Below, in pieces: positions 53,274 through 62,795 of a DNA stretch of 64,000 nt (within the stretch, counting starts at the first letter, position 1; each line of letters starts with the position of its first letter). A program made the position numbers and the translations under genes. The notes under the pieces were generated by a model, which was not told the DNA's origin, did no database searches, and worked only from the letters and a program-made list of their open reading frames with translations. Source of the stretch: JBGPOS01 sp041488155 (lineage in GTDB: Bacteria; Chloroflexota; Dehalococcoidia; Tepidiformales; Tepidiformaceae); NCBI GenBank assembly GCA_041488155.1, contig JBGPOS010000009.1, forward strand, positions 8,753 through 72,752, written 5' to 3'.

Positions 53274-53726
53274 ATGACCAAATTCACCGCGAAAAAGCTA
53301 CGCTCGATGCTCCACCGGGAAGACGGCCAAGCTGGCTTCGAGTTCCTGCTCATCCTCCCTGCCTTCTTTCTCTTCTTCCTCCTGCTCATCGATTTCGGCG
53401 TAACCATGTACGACTACGTGTCTGTCGCGAACGCAGTCCGGGAAGGGTCCCGCCTCGGTGCGGTGAACTGCGGCGATGGCTCCTGTACCAGCTCCGAGAT
53501 AAAGACTCGAGTGCTTGATCGCTCGGGCGGTGTCCTTTCTGCGGCCGGCGACGTGTCGGTCTCCTGGCCTACCGGCGGCGCCCGCGGGAGCTCGGTCGCC
53601 GTGAAGGTGACGCACAACCACACCTTCATCTTCTTCCCCTACACCTGGACGATCACTGCCTGCTCGGATATGCGGCTCGAACAGACCGACAGCGGTGTCG
53701 CGGCCGCCAGCGGGTCGGGGTGTTAG
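53274..53726 (+). CDS. tadE: TadE-like pseudopilin
   Basis: 150 residues. A prepilin-type site (REDGQAGFEFLLILPAFFLF shows Gly before Gln and Glu at +5) is followed by one hydrophobic helix and YDYVSVANAVREGSRLGAV, the TadE signature. The extracytoplasmic part has four cysteines (NCGDGSC, ITACSD, SGSGC). A minor pseudopilin of the Tad system. It starts 38 bp after the third pilin and its stop abuts the next gene. Confidence 0.85.
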   Translation: MTKFTAKKLRSMLHREDGQAGFEFLLILPAFFLFFLLLIDFGVTMYDYVSVANAVREGSRLGAVNCGDGSCTSSEIKTRVLDRSGGVLSAAGDVSVSWPTGGARGSSVAVKVTHNHTFIFFPYTWTITACSDMRLEQTDSGVAAASGSGC

Positions 53727-53740
53727 CGACGAAACGCTTC

Positions 53741-55000
53741 ATGAGCAACCGCCTGCATCGAGACGAACGGGGCCAGATGGCCTTCTTCATGCTGCTTATG
53801 ATTTCCGTGGTGACCTTGTTCTTTGCCATGAGTCTGGACGCCGGCGTCTGGTATGCCGACCACCGCACCGCCCAAAACCAGGCGGAAGAGGCAGCGCTGG
53901 CGGCCGTCCAGGAACTGCCCGCGGCGGACACCTCGGCGGCCGTCGCCGCCGGGAACAGCTGGCTTACCAAGAACGGGGCCACCGCCTGCGGTCCTGCATG
54001 CATGGTCTTCAGCGATGCCACCGGTGACGGTAAGGCCGACACGGTCAGAGTCTCGGTCAGCCGGAAATCGCCAGGCTTCTTTTCCAAGCTGGCGGGCATC
54101 AACTTTGTCTCGGTGAGCGCCGCTGCAACGGCGCGTAGGGGGCCGGTGGACAGCACCAACGTCATGCCCTGGGCGGTTATCGCTCCCGACCCCACCTGCA
54201 CGGAGGCTGCGGGCCGAAACTGCCTGTACAACGCGAACACCGCCGCCAACAATGCGACCAACCCCGACACCGACTTCACCGACCCCGGTGATTGCAACGC
54301 TGCGTGGATTTTGTGCCCCTTCGGGTTGACGGCGGACCGTCTCTACGCGTTCAAAATTGGCACAGGCGGAAATACGAACATTCTCGCCGTTTGTGGAGCC
54401 GGCGCGAGTAACTACAGGGCTTGCCTCTCCGGGGCAACGAGCAGTGGGATCTTCCAGGTAGGCCAGACCGTTGCCATCAACAGCCAACCAGGGACGCTGG
54501 CGAATTCAACTGACGCAGGCCTGGAAGCCCGGCCTCCCGCCGGTGCCTGGGCACTCCCCGGCGGTGCTGTCTGTAACGTCTTGGCCTCGCCGCTTCTCTC
54601 CAATAGTCAGAGTCCGGGCTATGACCCGGACGGGAAGCTTCTGGCGGCGGCGGCCTTCGTCAACCCGGTTCCCAACAAACAGTGTGCCTTCCGGCTTGTA
54701 CCTATCCCGATAACGACTGCCCCGGGACAGGGCAGTTCGACCGTTACGGTCCTGGGCTTCGCGACCTTCGCGGTCGCGGCCTGGGACACCAACAACGGTA
54801 ATGGCAACCAATTCGTCGCCTCGGCCTCCAATTCGACGTGCCATTCCGTCAAGAACAATCAAGTGACCGCCAACGACTATCCCTGTGGGACGGTCTGGGG
54901 CTACCTGTTCACGGGCGTAACGCCGCCCGACGCTCTTCTCTCGCAAATCGGCAGCTCGAAAAATCCATTCGCACCAGTGCTCATCGCGCTGGTCAATTGA
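53741..55000 (+). CDS. TadG-like protein (minor pseudopilin with large exported domain)
   Basis: 419 residues. DERGQMAFFMLLMISVVTLFF is a TadE/TadG-type N-terminal segment (shown in part: DERGQMAFFMLLM), then LDAGVWYADHRTAQNQAEEAAL, the typical TadG block (in part: DAGVWYADHRTAQNQAEEAA). The rest is a secreted, Asn/Thr/Gly-rich domain with many cysteines. It probably anchors or caps the pilus. A GTG at 53720 is an alternative start overlapping tadE. Confidence 0.8.
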   Translation: MSNRLHRDERGQMAFFMLLMISVVTLFFAMSLDAGVWYADHRTAQNQAEEAALAAVQELPAADTSAAVAAGNSWLTKNGATACGPACMVFSDATGDGKADTVRVSVSRKSPGFFSKLAGINFVSVSAAATARRGPVDSTNVMPWAVIAPDPTCTEAAGRNCLYNANTAANNATNPDTDFTDPGDCNAAWILCPFGLTADRLYAFKIGTGGNTNILAVCGAGASNYRACLSGATSSGIFQVGQTVAINSQPGTLANSTDAGLEARPPAGAWALPGGAVCNVLASPLLSNSQSPGYDPDGKLLAAAAFVNPVPNKQCAFRLVPIPITTAPGQGSSTVTVLGFATFAVAAWDTNNGNGNQFVASASNSTCHSVKNNQVTANDYPCGTVWGYLFTGVTPPDALLSQIGSSKNPFAPVLIALVN

Positions 55001-55012
55001 CCGGAGAGGCAT

Positions 55013-55825
55013 ATGACTTCGACCATTCCCGTACAACCGACTCTCGCCGGCCGCAAGGCCCTCATCGGCGCCCTCGTCCTCGGGGCGATCGCGGCCGGCC
55101 TAATCGTGGCCTTCCTCTCCACCCGTAACTCGTCCAGCGGCTCAACCAGCCTGGCAACGACGGTCAGCGTGGTGACCGCCAAGGACGACATCGCCGCCGG
55201 CACAGTGCTGAAGGCATCGCTCGTCGAAGTGCGCGACATCCCCAAAGATCTTGCTATCAGCGGCGGCCTGCCGCGACTCTCCGACGTCGAGGGGAAAACG
55301 GTCCGCCACCCGATAGCGCGGGGCGAACAGATCAGCAACCTGCATCTCGTCGACACAGTCAAGGCACAAACCCTCTCGGTCCAGATCCCTGTCGGCTTGC
55401 GCGGATTCACGATCCCGGTCGATACAACAAGAAGCCCGGCGGGCCTTCTGGCCCCAGGAGACTTCGTCGACGTCATCGTCAGCGGCGAACTTTCGCGGCT
55501 CGGTGGGAGCACGGCGGGGACTCTCGATACCCTGAACTCTTCGGGCGACAAACCTCACGCCGCGGTCACGCTGTTGCAGAACGTCCAGGTCCTCGCGGTC
55601 CAGCGGAAGTTCGCTGCAAACGGAACCGTGTACGACAGCTCAACCCGCGGCCAGCCACCCGGAGCAACGGACGACGTGACCTTCATAACGCTGGCCGTTA
55701 CCCCGGAACAGGCACAGCTCCTTTGGCTGGCGAGCGAAGGCAAAGTGACGGTCTCGCTGAGAGCGTTCGGCGACGACAAGATCACCACCCTCGCGCCCAT
55801 CGCAGAACCCATACGTTTCCGTTAA
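55013..55825 (+). CDS. cpaB: CpaB/RcpC-type pilus assembly protein
   Basis: 270 residues. One N-terminal membrane helix (LIGALVLGAIAAGLIVAFLS) is followed by an SAF/antifreeze-like domain (VVTAKDDIAAGTVLKASLVEV and HPIARGEQI) and a beta-rich C-terminal half with VTPEQAQLLWLASEGKVTVSLR (in part: VTPEQAQLLWLASEG). CpaB stabilises the outer part of the Tad pilus in diderms; in a likely monoderm its role is less clear. GGAGAGG precedes the ATG at 55013. Confidence 0.87.
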   Translation: MTSTIPVQPTLAGRKALIGALVLGAIAAGLIVAFLSTRNSSSGSTSLATTVSVVTAKDDIAAGTVLKASLVEVRDIPKDLAISGGLPRLSDVEGKTVRHPIARGEQISNLHLVDTVKAQTLSVQIPVGLRGFTIPVDTTRSPAGLLAPGDFVDVIVSGELSRLGGSTAGTLDTLNSSGDKPHAAVTLLQNVQVLAVQRKFAANGTVYDSSTRGQPPGATDDVTFITLAVTPEQAQLLWLASEGKVTVSLRAFGDDKITTLAPIAEPIRFR

Positions 55826-55870
55826 CGGTCGAAAGCCTGGGGATTGGGAAGAAGATGGAGGAATGGAAGA

Positions 55871-57127
55871 ATGGCTGAAGCCCTGAAAGTGCTGATTGTC
55901 GATGAAGATCCGGATAGTCGCGTTGCGGCCCGCAAGGCCCTCCAGCGCGCCAATCTCGCGATCGCCGGGGAATCTGGTTATGGCACGGAGGCGGTGTCGC
56001 TCGCCCTCGAGGCGAAGCCGGATGTCATCATCGTCTCGGTCGAGGAGCCCAGAGCACGCGCGCTGGAGACTGCCGAAGCCCTCGCGAACGGCCTCCCGGA
56101 CACGCCAATCATCATTTTTTCTTCGACAGCCGACACGGAGTCTGTCCGCCGAGGCATGGTTTTCGGAGCTCGCGACTACCTGGTCAAACCGCTCCAGGCT
56201 ACGGAGCTCCGCGTCGCCGTTTTGCGGTCGATGGAACAGGAGGAGCGCCGGCAGATGCGCCGTGCGGGCCAGCTCGCCGGTGAGCCTGGGCGCGGCACTG
56301 TGATCGTCGTGACGGGGGCTAAGGGCGGCATCGGCAAGAGCGTGTGCTGCGTCAACCTCGCCGTCGCCCTGCGTCTGGAGACGGGCAAGTCCGTAGCTCT
56401 AGTAGACGCCGACACGCAATTCGGCGATGTCGCGACCCTCCTGGACCTCAACCCCTCGGTGACCGTTGCCGACCTCTTGCGAGATCCGGACCGGTTCGAC
56501 CGGGCAACGGCGGCGAGCTATCTGACAACGCATTCGAGCGGTGTTGACGTCCTGCCCACGTCGCGCGAGGACAACCCCTGGATGTCGTGCACCCCCGTTG
56601 TCCTGCACCGGATCGTTGATGTCCTCGCCCAACTGCATGAGTTCGTCCTGCTGGACACGTCTGGCTCCTTCGATGGGTTCGTCCGGATGTTGATCGAAGC
56701 AGCCTCTCTCACTCTCCTCGTGACAACCGGCGAAGTCTCCAGCGTGCGAGACACGGGCTCCGGCCTGAGGCGTCTCTCCACCTGGGGTGCCGACATGGAG
56801 CGGGTGCGGGTAGTCTTCAACCGCGGCGCCCGGGCGGCCGGCGTGGGTCCGGACGAGGTAGCCAGGTCACTGAATCAGCCTGTGTTCTGGGTCCTGCCCT
56901 ACGACAAGGCCCTGCCCCGTTCGGTCCAGCTCGGCACCCCGGTAGCCGCTGACCCGCGCAACAGGGGCCTCGGCCGGAGCCTGCGGGAACTGGCACTGCT
57001 CATTGCGGGTACGAAGCGGTCGCTAGTCGACCAGCCGCCGGCACCGTCGCTCGTTCGCCGACTTATCTCTCTGAGAGGACGCCACCATGACGCAACCCTG
57101 GCCGCAGAACCTGACCCTCAAGGGTAA
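55871..57127 (+). CDS. cpaE: CpaE-like ATPase with degenerate receiver domain
   Basis: 418 residues. Residues 1-120 are receiver-like (VLIVDEDPDSRVAARKAL, ending DYLVKPLQATELR), but where the phospho-Asp is expected the strand reads VIIVSVEEP, so it should not be phosphorylated. The rest is a MinD/ParA-like ATPase with deviant Walker A TGAKGGIGKSVCC and ALVDADTQFGDVA. CpaE places the Tad machine in the cell. ATG at 55871; its 3' end overlaps cpaF by 41 bp. Confidence 0.87.
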   Translation: MAEALKVLIVDEDPDSRVAARKALQRANLAIAGESGYGTEAVSLALEAKPDVIIVSVEEPRARALETAEALANGLPDTPIIIFSSTADTESVRRGMVFGARDYLVKPLQATELRVAVLRSMEQEERRQMRRAGQLAGEPGRGTVIVVTGAKGGIGKSVCCVNLAVALRLETGKSVALVDADTQFGDVATLLDLNPSVTVADLLRDPDRFDRATAASYLTTHSSGVDVLPTSREDNPWMSCTPVVLHRIVDVLAQLHEFVLLDTSGSFDGFVRMLIEAASLTLLVTTGEVSSVRDTGSGLRRLSTWGADMERVRVVFNRGARAAGVGPDEVARSLNQPVFWVLPYDKALPRSVQLGTPVAADPRNRGLGRSLRELALLIAGTKRSLVDQPPAPSLVRRLISLRGRHHDATLAAEPDPQG

Positions 57128-58433
57128 CCAGCGGCTGACTACGGCCGTGCTCGAAGCAGACCGTTCTGATGAACGAGAGATTGAGGCGCAGCTCCACCAG
57201 CGCGTGATCCGCGAACTCGATGACCTCGCGCTGCGCCGGGTGGATCCCAGCGAACGACGAGAAACGGTAGAGCGCGCGATCCGGACGATTGCAACGGAGT
57301 ACTTCCCCGCGCTCGTTGGCGACACCAAGGAGGAGACGATCGCGCACGTGCTTGACGAGGTGGTCGGCCTCGGCCCCATCGAGTCCCTCTTGCGTGACCC
57401 CACAATTTCCGAAGTGATGGTGAACGGGCCATCCGAGATCTACTTCGAGCGGGACGGCGTCATCCACGAGAGCGCTATCAGGTTCGCCGACGAAGCCCAC
57501 GTCTTGCGGATCATCGACCGGATCGTGAACACGATCGGCCGGCACGTAGACGAAGCTTCACCGATGGTCGACGCTCGCCTCCCGGACGGCTCGCGCGTCA
57601 ACATCATAATCCCGCCGCTCGCGCCGCGGAGCGCAGTCATCACCATCCGCAAGTTCCGCCTGGATCGGCTGACGCTCGAGGATCTTGTCTCGATCGGGTC
57701 CCTTACGGAGGGCATGGCCCGGCTCCTCCACGGCTGTGTGCAGGCGCGGTTGAACATCGTCATCTCCGGTGGCACCGGTTCGGGGAAGACAACCCTTCTC
57801 AATGCGCTGTCCGCCGGCCTGTCCAACACTGAGCGAATCGTAACGATCGAAGACCCGCTCGAATTGAAGCTGCAACAGAGGCACGTCATCCCCCTGGAAG
57901 CGCGTCCCGCTTCGCTGGAGGGCAGGGGAGAGGTCACACAGCGTGACCTCGTCCGCAACGCATTGCGCATGCGCCCGGACCGCATCATCGTCGGCGAGGT
58001 CCGGGGATCCGAGGCGTTCGACATGCTCCAGGCGATGAACACGGGACACGAGGGCTCGCTCACCACCGTGCACGCAAACTCGACGCGCGACGCCCTGAGT
58101 CGAATCGAGCAGATGGTGATGCTGGCCGGGTTCGACCTTCCAATCGCTGCCATCCGGGAACAGATCGCTTCGGCGCTCCATCTCGTCGTTCAGCTCTCTC
58201 GTCTGGCGGATGGGACTCGGCGGGTCGTGGCGGTTACGGAGGTCGCCGGCCTGGAGGGCCACCTCGTGACACTGCAGGACATCTTTGTCTTCCGGCAAAC
58301 CGGCATCGACGCGACCGGCAAGGTCCTCGGCACCTTGCGAGCTACCGGCATCCGGCCCAAGTTCGTCGAACGCCTGCACTCTTTTGGAGTCGACCTGGAG
58401 CGCGACATTTTCGAAACAGCGAGGTGGTCGTGA
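57087..58433 (+). CDS. cpaF: Tad secretion ATPase CpaF/TadA
   Basis: 448 residues of the type II/IV secretion ATPase family. An N-terminal helical domain is followed by LLRDPTISEVMVNGP, Walker A SGGTGSGKTTLLNAL, the Asp box IEDPLELKLQQ, Walker B IIVGEVRGSEAFDMLQAM and the His box TGHEGSLTTVHANS. It powers both extension and retraction in Tad systems. It starts at ATG 57087 inside cpaE, so the pair are coupled. Confidence 0.94.
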   Translation: MTQPWPQNLTLKGNQRLTTAVLEADRSDEREIEAQLHQRVIRELDDLALRRVDPSERRETVERAIRTIATEYFPALVGDTKEETIAHVLDEVVGLGPIESLLRDPTISEVMVNGPSEIYFERDGVIHESAIRFADEAHVLRIIDRIVNTIGRHVDEASPMVDARLPDGSRVNIIIPPLAPRSAVITIRKFRLDRLTLEDLVSIGSLTEGMARLLHGCVQARLNIVISGGTGSGKTTLLNALSAGLSNTERIVTIEDPLELKLQQRHVIPLEARPASLEGRGEVTQRDLVRNALRMRPDRIIVGEVRGSEAFDMLQAMNTGHEGSLTTVHANSTRDALSRIEQMVMLAGFDLPIAAIREQIASALHLVVQLSRLADGTRRVVAVTEVAGLEGHLVTLQDIFVFRQTGIDATGKVLGTLRATGIRPKFVERLHSFGVDLERDIFETARWS

Positions 58434-59410
58434 TCGAACCGATGCTTCTGCTTGTCGCGCTTGCAAGTGCCGGCTCAATCACGCTCGGCACGCTCTTTGC
58501 AGTTCAGCAGTGGGCGCGCCCCCGACGGGCCGTACGGACACGCCTCGATTCGGGCCGCGCGATCGCCTTCAACCCGGCAGGTGTCCTTCGGCAGGAAACC
58601 AGGCGCTTTCCTTTGGTCGGCCGCCTCCCGCTCTCATCCAGCGGGCGTGAACGCACCCAGCTCGAACTCGACCGTGCGGGAGTTCATTGGCGCGTGCAGG
58701 AGTTCCTGGCGCTGCGACTGGCTCTCGCCATCGGCTTCGCCGTGGCGACGGCGACGCTGCTCACACTGGTGGGATTCTCTGCCATCGTGTCCCTCCTTGT
58801 CGGTCTCCCGGTGATGATCTTCGGATGGATGCTCCCCCGGCAGTATCTCTCCCGGCGCCGAAAGAGGCGCATGGTCGCGATTGAGGCTCAGCTTCCGGAC
58901 GCCCTGATGCGGATCGCCAAGTCGCTCCGGGTAGGCAGCGGTCTCCTCCAGTCGCTGGGCTTTGCCGCCGACGAGACCCCTGCGCCGCTGGGGCCCGAAC
59001 TGGCCAATGCGCTGCGTGACCTGCAGCTCGGTGCAGACCCCGTCGAGGCGTTCGGCGCTCTTTCCGCCCGCGTGGGCAACTCGGACCTGGACATTGCGGT
59101 GACCGCGGTAATCATCCAGCGCACCGTGGGCGGGAACCTCGCAGAGATCCTCGGCAACGTCTCCAACACTATCCGCGAACGAGCCAAGATCCAACGTGAA
59201 ATCCGTGTGCTAGTCGCGCGACAGATGCTCCAGGCGAATCTGACCGCAGCCTTGCCTGTGCTGACCGCCCTCTTGTTCATCACTATCAGCCCGGACATAG
59301 GCGGGGCGCTTATCCATACAACCGTTGGCAATCTCGCGCTCGCCTTCGCAGCCGTCTGCGAGGTAGCGGGAATCTACGTCGTCCGCCGTATGGCGGTCAT
59401 CGAAATCTAG
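58430..59410 (+). CDS. tadB: Tad inner-membrane platform protein TadB
   Basis: About 327 residues: one membrane helix at the N-terminus, two in the middle (LALAIGFAVATATLLTLVG and VSLLVGLPVMIFGWML) and one or two at the end, with a T2SF domain between (QLPDALMRIAKSLRVGSGLLQ, in part: LPDALMRIAKSLRVGSG). Together with TadC it forms the platform driven by CpaF. GTG 58430 overlaps the cpaF stop (GTGA). Confidence 0.9.
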   Translation: MIEPMLLLVALASAGSITLGTLFAVQQWARPRRAVRTRLDSGRAIAFNPAGVLRQETRRFPLVGRLPLSSSGRERTQLELDRAGVHWRVQEFLALRLALAIGFAVATATLLTLVGFSAIVSLLVGLPVMIFGWMLPRQYLSRRRKRRMVAIEAQLPDALMRIAKSLRVGSGLLQSLGFAADETPAPLGPELANALRDLQLGADPVEAFGALSARVGNSDLDIAVTAVIIQRTVGGNLAEILGNVSNTIRERAKIQREIRVLVARQMLQANLTAALPVLTALLFITISPDIGGALIHTTVGNLALAFAAVCEVAGIYVVRRMAVIEI

Positions 59411-59434
59411 CCTCGGAATCCAGGAGGTCCCGCG

Positions 59435-60349
59435 ATGTTGCCGTTTGTGTTTGTGATTGTCTTCGCCGCAGTGTCGCTGCTGGCCTGGGAACTGCTCCGG
59501 CCGAAGGAGGACCTCATCTCCCGGCGCATCCTGCCCGCTGGACCGGCCCTGACCCGCGAACGCCAACTCTCAGGCAGCCTCTTCCAGCGATCACTGGCGC
59601 CTGCGCTGCGGCGGACTGGCAACCGCATCGGCAGCCTCATGCCCCAGAACTTCGTACGTTCGATTGACCGGATGCTCGCGATGGCCGACGAACCCTGGTC
59701 GTTGCCCGGATTCCTTGTCAGCTGGGCGTGTGTCGCGCTCACGGGCTTCGTCACGTTCGGCTGGCTCGTCTCCGCGCGGCCTGAAATGACTCCCTTACAG
59801 ATGTTTGTGCTCGCGGTTGGACTGTTGCCGTTCCCATCGCTCCTCCCGTACGCGGTCTTGAGACGGCGCGTGAAGAACCGCCAGACCAAGATCGTCCAAT
59901 CGCTCCCCGACGCGATGGACCTGCTCGTAACCTGTGTCGAGGCCGGCATGGGCGTCGATGCGGCATTCGGCCTGGTCACCGAGCGGACCAGTGGGCCGCT
60001 GTCCGACACCTTCGCACTTTACCTCAGGCAGATCGGCCTTGGGCGGTCGCGACGAGAAGCGTTGACCTTCGTATCCGAGCGGACCGGCGTGCCGGACCTC
60101 GTGGGGCTCGCGGCGAGCATCATCCAAGGCGAAGAATTGGGCACGAGTATGGGTGACGTGATGCGGCGGCAAGCGGAGGATCTCCGCGCCGTGCGAGCCC
60201 AGCGCGCGAGAGAGCGAGCACAACGTGCCCCTGTGAAGATGACCATACCGCTTGTCCTCCTCTTCTTGCCCGCCATGGGTGCCGTCATCGTTGTCCCATC
60301 GATAATCAACCTCGTCGACTTCGTGCAAGGGCTCGGCGGAAAGAATTGA
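59435..60349 (+). CDS. tadC: Tad inner-membrane platform protein TadC
   Basis: 304 residues, a second T2SF platform protein. After a first helix and a basic loop come two hydrophobic segments (FLVSWACVALTGFVTFGWLV and MFVLAVGLLPFPSLLPYAVL). The family core follows (LPDAMDLLVTCVEAGMGVDAA), then LPAMGAVIVVPSIINL near the end. Only 24 bp separate it from tadB. Confidence 0.9.
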   Translation: MLPFVFVIVFAAVSLLAWELLRPKEDLISRRILPAGPALTRERQLSGSLFQRSLAPALRRTGNRIGSLMPQNFVRSIDRMLAMADEPWSLPGFLVSWACVALTGFVTFGWLVSARPEMTPLQMFVLAVGLLPFPSLLPYAVLRRRVKNRQTKIVQSLPDAMDLLVTCVEAGMGVDAAFGLVTERTSGPLSDTFALYLRQIGLGRSRREALTFVSERTGVPDLVGLAASIIQGEELGTSMGDVMRRQAEDLRAVRAQRARERAQRAPVKMTIPLVLLFLPAMGAVIVVPSIINLVDFVQGLGGKN

Positions 60350-60897
60350 TGACGCTCTCGGCCGAGTCTCTCCCGACGGCTCGAAGCCCTCGGACGGCGC
60401 TGATCCTCGGTGCTGGACTGTTTGCATTCGGCCTCCTGGCCATCCTGTATAGACCTCTCACGGTCATGGAGACACTCAGCGCGTGCCTGACCCTGGTCGT
60501 GCTCGTCGCCGTCGCTGCCTATGATTCCGCGACGCTGCGAGCGCCGAACTCGATTGTTTACCCCGGTGCGGTGATCATTCCCCTCACCTGGGCGGCGACC
60601 GGGTTAAGTGCGGTGATCGGTTCTTTCATCGGCGGAGTGCTTGCGCTGCTTGTCACTTCGGTGCTGGTGATAATCGGCCGAGGGAGCATGGGGTTCGGCG
60701 ATGCAAAGTTCGCCTTTCTTGCCGGCGCAGCCGTCGGCATTGGTGGCCTGGTCATCATGTTCGGCGCGGCGTTCGTGGTTGGCGGAATGCTCGCGGCGGC
60801 CGTCCTTGTAACCGACCTCCGGAAGCGTGACGATTCCATCGCCTTCACGCCCTTTCTGGTTGGTGGGGTGATAGTGGCGTGGATGTTTATCAGATAG
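60349..60897 (+). CDS. Prepilin peptidase (A24 family, TadV/CpaA-like)
   Basis: 182 residues with about six helices. The two catalytic aspartates are seen in AAYDSATLRAPN and GFGDAKFAFL (the GxGD motif). It lacks the N-terminal methylase part, as is usual for Tad systems. It should cut the Flp, TadE and TadG leaders before Gln. The ATG at 60349 overlaps the tadC stop (TGATG); TTG 60346 is possible. Confidence 0.9.
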   Translation: MTLSAESLPTARSPRTALILGAGLFAFGLLAILYRPLTVMETLSACLTLVVLVAVAAYDSATLRAPNSIVYPGAVIIPLTWAATGLSAVIGSFIGGVLALLVTSVLVIIGRGSMGFGDAKFAFLAGAAVGIGGLVIMFGAAFVVGGMLAAAVLVTDLRKRDDSIAFTPFLVGGVIVAWMFIR

Positions 60898-62489
60898 CCT
60901 CGCGGCCAAGCCGGCAGTGGTGGCCGCGGTGCACAGCGCGCTGGCTTGTTCTGTCAGTGCTCGTTCTGTGGGCGGCCTTCCCTGCCGCACGCACCGCTGC
61001 GGACGGAGAAGTCATCGTCTCGATCGCCTCCGTCGACGAATCGCAATTCCCCATCGTACGCGTCACGCTAACGGCCGAGCGCGATGGACGTCCACTCGGA
61101 GAGCCCTCGCCCGCCGACGTATCGATCTCGGTGCGCGGCAGCACCATCCCGGCGAGGTCGGTCACCACTCGTACGGATGCATCCGTACCGATCGTGGTCG
61201 TGCTCGCGGTCGACGTCAGTGGCAGTATGGCGGGCGATACCATTTCCCGAGTACGTGAGGCGGCCTCGTCGCTGATCGCGGCGCTCGGACCGCAGGATCG
61301 GGCGGCGATCATCAGCTTTGGAACCACGGTCCGTGTCGTTCAGGGGTTAACACAGTCGAAGCCGGCTCTTCAGGCGGCGCTCTCCGAACTCAGGGCCGGC
61401 GGCGATACCGCTCTTTACGATGCTGCGGTCCAGGCAGCCGGCCTCGCGCGCGATTCGGGCGTTGAACGCCGGACCGTAATCATGCTGAGCGACGGTGAGG
61501 ACTTTGGTGGGCGTTCGCTAGCCACCCGCCAAGCGGCGTCGGCCGCTGCTACTAAGAGCGGGGCGGTGTTCTACGCGGCTGGCGTTGGCGATTCGTTCGA
61601 TCGCTCATTCCTGGTCGACCTGGCGACCTCGACCGGAGGGAGATTCTTCGAGGCCGGTGGCGCTTCCGATATCCCGCCGCTTTATGCCTTAATCAGTACA
61701 CTCCTGAGGGGTCAATACATTGTGGAGTTTGATGTTCCTGCTACGGCTGCCAATGATACGGGCGGAGGCATCATTTCGGTGCGCTTCGCGGCCTCGACGG
61801 GAACTGCCCAATTTTCACTCGCACCGAGGGCGCCCCTCCAAACCCTGCCGCCAGCCGTCACCCCCGCACTCGCGGCGCCAACATCGGTCGCCCCGACCGA
61901 GGTCAGGGTCCCGGTGAAGAGCGAGGCGGCCTCATCATCCGTCGCGCGCGTAATCGTCGTAGTTGTTGCCTCGCTGGCGTTGCTCACCCTGGCGGCACTT
62001 TTCATGGCGCGAAGGCGACATCATCGAGGCGTCCCGCTCAGCGCCGGCGACAGTCAGCCGCCGGGCGCGCCTACCCCCGACCCATTACCGCCGGGAGTCT
62101 GGCGAGCGACCTTCGGCCTCGGCGTGGATGGCAAAGAGCTTACCGTCTTTCATCTTGGCCCGGGGCCGGTCACCATCGGCAGCGAACACACGTGTCAGAT
62201 TGTGCTCCCCGTCGCCGCTGAGGTTGCTCCCCTACACGCCCGCGTGTGGCATCGTGACGGCCGCACCATGCTGCATCACCTTGCGGCCGATCAGGCGACC
62301 GCCATGAACGGCCGCCCGGTGGACTGGGCGATTCTCGGCGAGGGAGACACAGTTTCCATAGGCCCGTTTACCCTTACCTACAGCGAAGACTGTACGGGCG
62401 ATCACACCGCTCGAGATCGCTCGTCCGGAGCAGGGCTCAGCGGAAGCGCCCAGCGGTTGCCGCCCTCGGGACGGATCCAGTCGAAGTAG
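60879..62489 (+). CDS. Membrane vWA-domain protein with C-terminal FHA domain
   Basis: 536 residues. A signal-like helix (WLVLSVLVLWAAFPAARTAA) leads to an exported vWA domain with the MIDAS site DVSGSM, GGDTALYD and MLSDGEDFGG. A transmembrane helix (VIVVVVASLALLTLAALFMA) crosses back. An FHA-like domain (VTIGSEHTCQIVLP, VAPLHARVW, then MNGRPVDW) reads phosphothreonine in the cytosol. It could link an outside ligand or the pilus to a Ser/Thr kinase signal. GTG start at 60879 overlaps the peptidase gene by 19 bp. Confidence 0.83.
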   Translation: MDVYQIASRPSRQWWPRCTARWLVLSVLVLWAAFPAARTAADGEVIVSIASVDESQFPIVRVTLTAERDGRPLGEPSPADVSISVRGSTIPARSVTTRTDASVPIVVVLAVDVSGSMAGDTISRVREAASSLIAALGPQDRAAIISFGTTVRVVQGLTQSKPALQAALSELRAGGDTALYDAAVQAAGLARDSGVERRTVIMLSDGEDFGGRSLATRQAASAAATKSGAVFYAAGVGDSFDRSFLVDLATSTGGRFFEAGGASDIPPLYALISTLLRGQYIVEFDVPATAANDTGGGIISVRFAASTGTAQFSLAPRAPLQTLPPAVTPALAAPTSVAPTEVRVPVKSEAASSSVARVIVVVVASLALLTLAALFMARRRHHRGVPLSAGDSQPPGAPTPDPLPPGVWRATFGLGVDGKELTVFHLGPGPVTIGSEHTCQIVLPVAAEVAPLHARVWHRDGRTMLHHLAADQATAMNGRPVDWAILGEGDTVSIGPFTLTYSEDCTGDHTARDRSSGAGLSGSAQRLPPSGRIQSK

Positions 62490-62795
62490 ATGTGCTCGTA
62501 GAGCTCTCCACATGATGAGACCGGTGAAGAGACGGTGAGAGGCTGGGCGTTTCAAGGGTTCGACGGAATCCTAGCGCCCCTCGGGTAGTCCGGCATGCGA
62601 TCGCTATCGACCAGATAGCTCACAAAACGACCGTCAGTCGAGAGGACCGCGGCCGAATCTCGCGAATCTCGCCGATGGCTTGGCGGGCATCGGCATCCCT
62701 TCTAACTGCCCGTCGAAGCCGGGAGACAAGCGACGGAGTCATGGTTGCAAAGAATCGAATGAGAGCCGCACCGCGGACAGATCATTCAGTTTGGC
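62490..62795. other. Intergenic region, nothing supported
   Basis: About 306 bp between the vWA-FHA gene and the tRNA. No gene, repeat of the tRNA end or RNA motif was seen; any terminator for the tad run is not obvious. Confidence 0.5.
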
